From Lepisosteus oculatus (lineage: Eukaryota; Chordata; Actinopteri; Semionotiformes; Lepisosteidae): a stretch of 64,000 nt of DNA. The translations under genes and the position numbers were made by a program. Location: positions 7,532,275 to 7,596,274 of the forward strand of contig NC_090716.1 in assembly GCF_040954835.1 (NCBI RefSeq), read 5' to 3'. Shown here piece by piece: positions 27,201 through 39,200 of this stretch (position 1 is its first letter; every line of letters starts with the position of its first letter). Under the pieces are notes generated by a model that searched no databases, was not told where the DNA came from, and saw nothing but the letters and a program-made list of their open reading frames with translations.

Positions 27201-30200
27201 TTATATGGAGAGGAATCACCCTTTATCAGAGTGTCTTTGGTGATGACTCCTTAATGTTCAGCAATACCTTGATGAAGTCATTCCAGAAGTATTGATGTTA
27301 TAGCAGGACAACGCAATAACACATAATGCTAAGATTACAGTTACATGAAAACAATACCCAAGTATTGCTTTGGCCATCTTATTCTTCTAACATGAACAAA
27401 CAGAACATCTGAGGCATGAACTCGCCAATGGCATCCACATAAGACAACCGTGGCTCCAGTTCCACAGAGGGTTGGAATAGAGAAAATTATAAGATTACCA
27501 TATTCATGTTGGGGGCAGTGACTCTGGCAAAGGTACATCTTGATCCATTCTTGTAAGCAATTACTCTAATTATCCAAGGCTTATACTTAAAGACTGGAGA
27601 CTTTCTTGAAAAATGAAGTGACCTCCTTCAGTGGAAAAAAAAAAACCCACAAATAATTGCATGCATGCATATGAGCTGTATACATCTTGGACATAAATAT
27701 AGGAATTACAGTTAATAGGTAAAATGCTACTGAATATGAAGACAAATATTTAAAATTATATTCAGGTACATTGCCTATCAAATACATCTTAGAATATAAT
27801 CCTGAAGCTATTCATTACCTTTCATCAAAACTATTTTAATGGATTTTAACAATTATATTTACAATATTCTAGCTTCTAGATGATTACCAAGTACAGTTGG
27901 TAACAAGTACTTGACAAATTTGACTGTTTTGTATGAAATACAGTACTTTGAAAGGTGGAACACCAAATACATTGAGAAGATTTATTTTTAAAATGATCTG
28001 TACATTAAGAGGTCAAGTTTACTTGTTTTCTGTGTGGATCGTGAATTTTAACAGTGTGTTAAAAAATTAATTAGCATTAGCATTGCACCTTAGCCATCCT
28101 AGTCAAGAATCATTTTCCTCTTACATACAAGTACTGTAGCTACGAATGAATAGCTTATACTGTTTCTGCTATGGCTGAAGTTCCAAGGCAGCATTTCATG
28201 AAATGAAAATAAAAGGGGAATTAAAGATACATACAGCACTAGTTGAACTTCTTATTTACGCATTCCTTTCTTTATTAAAAAACTGCGTAACAATGGACAG
28301 GTAAGAAAATGCATCTTCAGGGCCAGCTGTGTATGACACAGAAGGAATTATTGTGGTTACCTGAGCTGAGATCCGGGAGCACTGAAAGGTCTCTTGCCTT
28401 TGGAAGGCAATATGGGCCCTGTCCTGTTTATACTGTTTGATGTACTGCTGTTGCACTCTGATGCTCCCTCATTGCTTTTGACTGAACTGTTTTCATCTGA
28501 GTGGCAATCTCGAGACTGTGACCCCATTGCAAATGCTGTGGAAAGTGGGCGAGAGCCTAGAGAAAGATGTGCTGAATGTCTTCTTTTTTTACACTCCTTT
28601 AAGGTCTTGCTTTCATAAGGAGATAGGAATTTCCTGCAGATATAAAGATAATAACAGTAGTTTAATTCAAAAGCCAGTACCAATACATTTTGATGTAATA
28701 ATAAACAAGGGTTATACTGTAGGTTTTCAAATCTACCATGTGCTGTATTAAATCATGGTTAAAAGCTGTTTCCTTAAAGATCAGCAATAGAGTGTAATAC
28801 AGTGTCTTGTATGATGAATATATTAGTATTTCATCTACTCTTTATTTGTCCTATGAACAAATTAAAAACTGGTATGTACTTAACAAATATGATAGGTTAT
28901 ATACAATTTGCAGACACATAAATTAATGATTAATGTTAACAGAAATTGAGTTTTTATAATGATAAAGATTATTGAAAAGAATATACTGAATATTTTACAA
29001 ATTCCAATTGCACTGTTGTAACCTTGAGTTTTTTATGTATTTCAAGATTATTTAGTGAGGATTTTATGTACACAATATATTCTGAAAAAACCCTTAGATG
29101 AACTACTTGCATAGGCTCTTTATTCTGTCTGGTTTGTAACTGGAGTTCAGTAAATATTTTTCTTTTATGTAGTGTCAAAACAGTTGAGCGTTAACAGAAT
29201 CCTCACCAATCTAGTCATTTTCCATACTCTTAGACACCAGTCCCCATGAGGCCAACAATCCTTTTCAAAAGTGAAAAATGCTGCTACTCAGACAAGCCGT
29301 GCTTCAACGAGAAGTATGCGGTTCTAGCCTATCACACAGTATATTAGTAGTGAATTCACCCCTAGGATAATAACAGTTGGCAGGGGTTTAGCTTTACTAT
29401 GGCTCACTGCCAGACTACTGTCGGTCAAACAGTCCCTTCTTCCTTGTTTCCACTCTGCAAAAACTATTGTGATGAATTTGCATTGGCTGGTAATACTTTT
29501 ATGTGTACCATGGATCAAGCTGTGACATAACTCTTTAATCCACTATTATTCAGATGTATTCTTTATTTCTTCTTCTGACAGCCAGTGTAATACTGACATG
29601 GCATAGCAACACTGACATGGTACAAGGACCCTTTCAACAAGTGCTTTTTAAAAAAATATCTTGCCTTTTTCCTCCTACTCTAATACATTTTTAATGCACA
29701 TTGGCAGTAGTTAACCTTCTTAGAGTTCTTTGAAAAATGTTACTGTAAGAATAATCAATCACAGACGCAAATACACACACATCTGGCACACATCCAAGGC
29801 ACTCGGTTCCTTGATCTTTGTAAAGAAACAGAAATGTTTTTTTCTTATGCCAGTAGGGGAACTCTAATCAGACTGGGTGAGGGGCATACATAGAAGGCAC
29901 GAACAATGGATGATAAGGAACAAAGCTGTGCGGTATACTTGAATTACAAGTGGTTAGTACTTAACTCTAAGAATGGGATCTTAAATGGTTTATTCTTTAG
30001 CTCCATCTATCCTCTATGTATCTATGTAGAGTACTATGAATTTAGTGAACTAGAGTATTTTTAAAAGCCAACACTTGTTAATACTTGATTTTAACTAGTT
30101 AAAGCTATCACAACAAAGCCTCATGCCTCAGAAGGGGAAAAGATTTGTGATCTATCAAAACAATTGTGATCTGTAAGCGTAAGACAGATCTATAAGTAAG

Positions 30201-33200
30201 ACAGTTGTCTTTTATTTTTTTAAATATATAATCCAATAACTAAATAATGTGTTAATAATAAATGCACAACAACATTTACAGTATTTCAAGTAGCAAAAGA
30301 TATTTAGCATTAATAGTCGATTTGGGAGTCCTCAAAGATCTTTATATATTTATACAATGAAAGAAGAAGAAACCTTAATATTAAGTAATGAAAAAAATAC
30401 TTCTCACAGAATAAACCAAGAATAAGCTTTTAATACAATACAAAGCAACAAAATTTAGATTATATCAGCAAGATTTAGAATATTTATTATATTGTAGAAT
30501 ATTGTGTTGAAGGAAACTTGACAAAACTTCATGCTTAGAATGGTGTATAACTATTCCAATTTAATCAAGCTACCTGTCACAGGCCAGGCCTTGCTTTGGA
30601 GTTCAGGCCATGCTCAGTAAAGTTATTGCTTACCTGGGAAGATGACAAGCCGTAGATGTTAAGGTTGCATTAAACCTTTCATTGTACTTCTGCACTAACA
30701 GGTCTTCAAGACTGCTCTGGAGGGAGCCAGGGGAAGCACTGCATGATCTTCTGCTCCCTTCAGTTTTCCCAGAAGTCTTGCTGTCAGTTGTGCTGGAACT
30801 TGCTGGTCTCCTTACACTTGCCATCTCTTCCCAAAGAAGACAATTGGAAAACTGTTATTACATTCAGAAAGAGGTAATGTGTCCTCATGTACAAATCATA
30901 AAATTAGATCTAAACACCATGCACTATTGCTCTACTGTACATGCATCATGATAACAAGCTTTTCATGTTTGGTTATTATTTAGTTAATTTATTCCACCCA
31001 ATGATGCCTGAAAAGTGTTAAGAGTGCAGTTCAGAGCAAAATACAGTTCGTAGCATATAACTCATATATAAACTCATCTTCTGTGCCTCAGCTCACCAAA
31101 ACACCAGACTGCAGTTAGGTCATGCACCACCACACACATTTTTTAATTCTGACTTGAAATGCAACATTGACTTCATGACGTTAAAAGGACTTAGGAGAAC
31201 AAAATAATTATCAACTATGATTGCCTCACTGTACACCTTACTTAGCAGACACAATATGAAGACAAATAGGTTCTGGCTGCTCTTAGACAAGAGCTCTGTT
31301 CTGGACTGTGTCAAATCAAACTCTTAACCCAGTTTCCCTTTCTTTTCATTCCTATAGGAACAGGCTGTGTGCAACCTTATGTAACACTTTAACATGACAT
31401 ATCTACAGTAATTCCAACACAGATAAGAACAGGCAGTTCAAGGTAGACCACATTGAAGTGCATACAACATCTTAGTCTCTGAAGACTGAAAAAACGTGAA
31501 TAGAAAAATGGTCATGTGCAATGGTGAGATGAGAAGATGCATAGTGATCAACAATGGTCTTCATTCATTTATTTCAGAAGCCATGTAACAATACGGTACC
31601 ATTCATCAAACATAGATCCTGACTCTGGACATAGACACTTACTGATTTTGGTTCCAGTCAAGATCTTTATTTAATTGAATTCTTAATTAAATTAGCAAGT
31701 TGCTTGGAGCCTTTTCAATTTGTTTACTTTTCTACTGAGAAGCTTAAGGAAATAACTTTTTATTTATGAAACCTAATAGTTAAAATGCAATTCCAACACG
31801 TTCAGAGAATGAAAACAATTGAAGGCTTCAAATTAATTCTAATATTAGGTCAATTAAGAGTTAAATTATGTACTATAAGTGAAAGTTCAGGTGAAAAAAA
31901 GAGCAGGTATGCTTCTCTCCCCACACAAAATAGACACACAACATGAAACATGAAACACAAAACATGAAGAACACTGAGAGAAACCTAAAACTAACTCTTC
32001 AATCTGAGCATGCTGTAGATGTACAGTACACTGTATCATTAGTTCCAATATTACAGAATGACCATAGCTATTACTTTCAAAGTTAATGCAGCATCATGCA
32101 CTGCAATTACCAAACATCACAGTTTTTTTAAGATACTTTAACTTGATTTAAAATGTCATACAAATTTAATATCACTTGGATAAAAATATTAAGGTGTAAA
32201 AAGTGATTGGCAAAAGGATTATTAATGATACTTATTTAAACAAAATTAAGTATATTTTATTTAATCAGAGCTTGGCAACAAAAGGCTTGGCTACTCACTC
32301 TGACATCCCACGCATCTGCTCCCGAAAATCAATAAGAGCTGCTATCCTTCACTCTGAGGGAAGGTCACCTTGAGAACTACCTGACAATTGAGTAGAGAAA
32401 CACCTTTCTTGAATCTGCATTTCATTCGCTCACTGAACAATTTCACAAATTAAGACACGGAAAATGCGTGATGTGCTGTAAAATAACACCTTTTACATTT
32501 CTTTAATTTTAACCAGCAATGCAGACACAGAACATCTGTAAGTGATACCTTTCTGGTTCCTTTCCTTTAATTTCATACCCTCCACTTTACTTACAGCGTA
32601 AGATAACACTTGAGAATTCCAATTAATATCATATAGTAGTGTATAAAAATAAGAAGGCAATAAAGAAGAGGTTACAAAAAATGAAGGATTATATTATGAA
32701 CTAGGCTCCCTTTAAGTTGTTGGAAGTTGATCATTCAATTTTAAACCTGACAGAAATTTCAATAATTAAAACAATTCAACACTAAGCACACTGAAGCTTA
32801 GCTGTGTGTTTCACATTTATAATTGGTATTCACTAGGTCTATTTCTTAGAAAAAGGAAACACACTACAAAATTAGAACACTTTGAGCACCAAATATCCTT
32901 AGATTTTATCAACACCTACTTCATTGTGAAAATTTCCAAAAAATCATGTTTTTACTCAACACACAATTAATTTACTTTTTAATTAGAATTCCAGTGCTGT
33001 ATGGGATTGATTCCCTTCACTAATTAGACCACACATACAAAACAAAGAAAAAAAAACAAAATCTGTTTTCACTCCATTAAACCTACACCTAAATATTTTT
33101 GGGGTCACTTCATAAATCCAGAAGATCTGATAACATACTGTGAAAAAAAAAATAGTTGAAGAAATCTAAGACACTGTTAATGGCTACATTATGATTAAAT

Positions 33201-36200
33201 TATTTAAGTGCTTCTTTAACTTTTACATTCTTCTAATTAGAGTTAGCACAATTCTATTTCTTTCAGATGCTAATTAGTAATTAACACAGCAATCATTAGC
33301 AATTTGAATTACACTACAACTATTAGAAAAAAAAAAGATAAATCCACTTTTGTGCTATTTCTACTTAATCGGAATTTTATAACAAAAATCCCACAATTGA
33401 GATTTTCACCAAAAGAAATCCTTTATCCAATGTTAAGACTCACAATTAGAGACATTTCTGGGCATCTTTGTGAATTACAGCTGAATAAAATGAATCAGTG
33501 TTTCTCATAGTCTCTCTCTGCTCCAGGCTTAAAAACACTGAGAGTTATCTTGGCCTGTCAGAGGATGACGTTCCTTCTAGCCCTTTCTATCTACTCCTCT
33601 GTACTTCCATGTTCTCTTCTATGTACTGATTCCGGAGCAACACTCTGCATGTAACACTCTGTATTTATCTAATTTAATGGTCATCTGTCGGATGTCTTGA
33701 AAATCTGTCCAAATCTTTTTGAATTTTCGATGTAAATTCTATAGTACAGTTCTATAGTATAGCACACCTTAATTCAGATCCTGGTACACCAGGAATTGCA
33801 TCACCCTATTCTGAGCATTGTGTACTTAACTATACGCCCTTCTCAATAGAAATTGGTTAAAGGAAATATTATCTGACTTTAACTACTATTATTCCTTTAG
33901 CCTTTATACAGTACCAACCAGCTCCTTTAATGTCTACTGCCTGCAGTTTAAGAATTAAGGTTGTGTTTGTATCCATACAGTAACTTCTGTAATAATTCTC
34001 ACAAGCCATTTCACTAGAATCTACATTTTCTAAAGATTAAATAGGAGTTTCATCCCCTAGAAACCTATTAAGTTTAGTTTGATTAATCATTTCCATAACC
34101 TGACATGTAATAAACTTCAGTTTTATCATTCTTTTTATGAATGGGTGCTGTATTAGAGATGCTTATTCAATAGGGGTGACCTCTGTCTCAAGGATCTGTT
34201 GAAAGGTTTTGCTAAATATGCATGATGTCTCTTGGTTCTTTAAGTAGGTTACAATTGGAGGAATCAAGCCCTGAAGCTTTTAGTAACTGTGATACCTCTA
34301 TACTATTATAACTCAATATGAAACTTTTCCTCTTGTCACGTTGTTCTTGAGCCGTGTTTTTGATTTCCTCACTGGTAAACACCTGAGTATTTGTAATACA
34401 ATTCCCTTTCATCACCTTAGTGTTACATTTTTATCCTTTGCTATAAGAATGTGCTTTATCCTTTACAATTTCTATGGTTTTGTCAGGTTGACAAAAACAT
34501 TATTATGCTCAATGTAATATTCATTTCAATTTCCTCCTTGGCCTTTGTATTCTTTTTAGCTGTGATTATAGTTAATTTAACACATTTCCTTTAACTGGAT
34601 CCTATTCTTTCTAATTCATTTTTTACACAGTTTTCTTTCTCTGTGTGCTTTTCAATTTGAACCATTGCTTTATAGCTTTTTATTTGCTTATTCCAGGGAT
34701 GAATCTGTAAATCCCATCTCAATCTATATTATTTAATTACAAAAAAGCCACAAAGATCATATTCATATATATTATTAATATTATTATGCAATGAATATTT
34801 ATATATTATTATATTATTTATATTCACATAAATATTTTATTTTATTAAAAATTAAATGTAGCTACAGTATGTGAAGTGACAATGCAACAATTCATGTTTA
34901 AATTAGGTAGAATACTGTGTACATATAAGAAAAACCTAAGCATATCACAGAGAATATGTTTGAAATTCAGTTTATTTGATATGTAATTTGAAAAGTTGAA
35001 AAATGTACTTTTGAAATTATCCAATAAAACATGTAGTATTCATTGGTGCTTAACGTTTTTGTAACTTTTAGTGTAAAGATGGGTGAAGATTATCAAGAAA
35101 AGTACTTTGCAGGAAAAAACACAACTGGAATGTGAATAGAAAACTTGCCTTGCCTCGGTAAACACAGTTACATAGGGAGGTCAAAATTTCCATTGTGCAT
35201 TGTATTATTCATGGAACTTTTTCCAAAGTATAGAGTTTGACGTCTTACAACAATAAGAACAGTTAGACGTTACTGTACGTAAAGTTGTTAATGTAAGTAG
35301 AATCACAAGCTAAGCTCTTTTGCTCAGTCATAAAATATATTTTGAAAGATTACAAAATGCAAAGTAGTCTGTAGAAGAAATATAAAATAAATCATTTATT
35401 CATTCAAATTATTACAATTGGTAATGCACAACTTTATTTGTAGTTGTAGGAACTTAATTACTATTGTAAACAATAAAAGAGGTATGTTTACATAATTATG
35501 AGTGAATAATGAGCAAACTTAAACACAATGTGCATGATCAAAACGTCTTTCTAACTCTACAGACTGCAGATGAGAAGTTTGAATGCAATCTTAATATATT
35601 CACCACAGTATTATGAAGATAGCAAAAGTTTAAAACTGGTATAAGCATGTATTGACCTTGTATTAGATGCATGAAAAAATATAAAACTGTTTTTAAGATA
35701 GAGATCTTAAAAAAGCTGCGTAAATGAGGAACAAAGTAAAAATATTGGTAAGTAATTAATAATAATAATAATAATTGCTTACACTTATATAGCGCTTTTC
35801 TGGACACTCCACTCAAAGCGCTTTACAGGTAAACTATGCAAAACAAAGTTTAATTTATCTTGGATGGTAATCTACTGTAGTTCTTTCATTCATTTGTTGG
35901 CCATCGATTCATTGCTTATCCAGTCTACAATCCATAACTGTGTGCAGTATGTTCCCTACAATGAAAAGAATATGAAGAATATGCATTGAACTGACAGCAT
36001 TGGAAGCAATACTGAGTAAAATAGCCTCCTTTAAATCATGAGACTGTTAAAGGCTTTCATCAAACTGCAACAGTACCACATAAAAGACATGGAGCCCAGA
36101 AACATTTCAGCTTCATCTCCAGATAAATGTATGCCATGTGCACCCCATAGTTCAGATGATAATTGCATTTTTCATGCAGATGTTGCCAATGTAAACTGTG

Positions 36201-39200
36201 AAACACTGATGATCCATCGTGTTTATGTGCACTTCATCAGACTTAAGGCTCCTCTAATGTCTTGAAGTGTTTTGGAGACGTTTACCCTGACAAGTAATCA
36301 AAGTGACACAAAACAACATTGAGTAGCTCTTAAGGTTTGCCATCCATCCAGAAAATGGAATACCAGCTTGCTGTGATGTTATAATCTCTGGACTATGTGT
36401 CTGCCTTTAAATGCCTTAGGGTCTGCATTATTTTCATGACATACATAAAGTGTTAGATCAACAGAAAACTACCAGACAGAAAATAATAAATCTTAATATC
36501 TGAACTCTAACTTATTTGACATGTGTTTTAACTTCTAAATTTAATAAAAAATATGTGCTGGAACTTGTCTGGGAAGGAAATGCAGTTATAGCAGAGCAAG
36601 CATGAAGGTCTTACAGCGAATAGTGGTGTGTGCTTCGGTTGTGTAACCCTTTTTATACCACAGCATTAACTTCAGCTGACCAAACTCTACAGAACTATAG
36701 AACTGAGAATCTCTATTATCATCATTGCACCATCTCTCAACTTTATTGTTTGCCTTGGACAAACTATGGTGACAGACTCCGCAGTCTTAAAGCAAAGGAT
36801 GAAGTTGTCTTGAGCTTTATAAAGCGTTAAAAACTAAGAAAAAAATGGAATAAGAAATACAAGCTTTTTCAATAAACAGGAACAAAGTCGTAACTTCATT
36901 ATACAATATGTACAGTCAATTATTCATGATAATCTACAAAAAAATTACACACTTAATATTCATCACCTCTCACTCCTCGTCACTTCAGATGATCGGCAAT
37001 GCACAGTGAATATGCTGTCAGATTTCTAATTGCTTTGCAATACGTCTGAAACAGGGAAATAATTAAAGGCAAACAATCTGTCACTTGTCTGTTACATGAA
37101 CTATCTATCAAAATGCTCATTAAAGAAATTGCTAATGAGCTACAAAAGACTCCACTAGAGGTGCGTTTGCAGCAATTTTTTATGACACCAAAGATCTTTC
37201 CAACTAATCCCCACACAATTAACAAATAAGACATATTTCACAATAAAAATATGCTTGCCTTTTGTTGTTTGCTTTTAAATATGATCATTCTGATTACATC
37301 ATTATAAACTCTTGATAAATGAAATGTTAAAAGTGTAAGAAACTGCATTAGAAATTAATGCCTGTTGTAGATTTGACCAATTTCTGATAGAAATCAATTT
37401 AATACAATATCATTTATCAAAATAGATGTTAATTGCATGAATACACGTCCCAGTTTCACAAACAGTTGTAAAGGCTTCCATTCCATTTAAAAGTTTTTGT
37501 CTCCTTAAATGTAAAAGATAAAACAAAAAAACTCATTTAAAAATGGTACTAAATTATATAAAGCCTTCTGAAACATATAATACTGTAGTACTGTTAGTAC
37601 AGCAGTCAAAAAGCAGCACTAGATATAAAGAAAATCTTCTGAAAGAGAAGCATGTCTTAGCTTTGAATGTAATTAGTGGACTTAAGTTCCATACAATAGG
37701 AAAAAAATCAAGCTAGAAATGTCAGGATATGAACTTAAAAATTTTCTTCATTAAACTCATTTAATTGACTTTAATAGACTGTGTCTCCACTGTATTTTGC
37801 ACATTGGAACCTACAAATTAACACCTCTGTTTGACATTGGGTGAACAGCACAAAAAATCCCAGAAATGTGTTTTATTTGAGATTTGGAAAAACGTAATAA
37901 GCACTACTTGTTAAATCTACTCAGAGAAGACTTAAACATCCTATTTAAAAATACTAATAGTAAATCAAAATATTTTTTTGCCTGATCATCTACAATCCTT
38001 CTTATTTGTGTCATAAATTTGGGATTAAAACAAAGTCCAGACAGATAAATGTATCATCAATGGTACTAGTGGATTAAAAAAATAAAGAGAGATGATGATA
38101 TGTTTGTATTTTGTTGTCCCCACTTTAAGACAAAATACAATTCAAGCAAATATTCCTGGATTATGTCAATAACACTGTCAAAAGAGGAAAGTAAAGTTAG
38201 TAGACAATTAGATTACAGTGCCAGAATGTTTCTTAGTGAGATCAATTTTATTATGTACCCATTTTATCAATTCTATTGTTTTGAAAAACTTAATGTTCAG
38301 CACACTCCCTCTCGATGGCTATGTGGCTAAGGACCTGTGCCGGTGCCTGGAAGGTTGCCAGTTCATATCCCGCAGCTGGCAGAGGAATCCTACTCTGGTG
38401 GGCCCCTGAGTAAGGCCCTTAACCCCAACTGCTTCAAGGGTGCTGTATAAATGGCAGACCCTGTGCTCTGACCCCAAGCTTCTCTCCCTGTCTGTGTGTC
38501 TCGTGGAGAGCAAGTTGGGTTATGTGAAATGACAAATTCCTAATACAAGAAATTGTATATGGCCAATAAAGTGATCTATCTAAATCTGATTTTTCTATCT
38601 AAAAACAGGATCCCTAAAATAAAATCTAGCAATTACAATAGAAGCATCATGCAACAAAGATTTGACCCTGTCAGCAGCAATACCAAAAGCTCCCCCACCT
38701 CTGGCAGCACAAATCTAGACAATAGGAGACTCCATAAAATAATGGTAACACAGGCAGTGATCCAATGATAGCAGGAGTGGGAATATGGGAACTCCCAATG
38801 CATTCAGATCCACAAAAGCATCCAGCTTTTAGACCATGCCGCCAGAACTATTTCTGCTGTTGCAAGAGCCCAGGAGCACAGTTATCATTTTGCAAAGGTT
38901 CTACGGAACAGCCAGAATACCTGTGTAGAATATTGTACAAAATACATTATTTCAAGGAACAAACTGCAGAGAAAAAGATGGAAGCATTGTGTAGGTGGCA
39001 ATTTCAAAACACGGTCCAATCTAACAATACAATGTTTTGTGGCTCTTGCTGATTTAGGTACAATTTGTGTGAATGGAACCAGATTACATGAACATTAACT
39101 TTAATTCCAACTGCAATAGGTACAAATATGTCGTGATGAGACCAGCTGTAAGAAAAAAGTAATGTAACACTACACCAGTTTCTACCTTTAACATACTATA

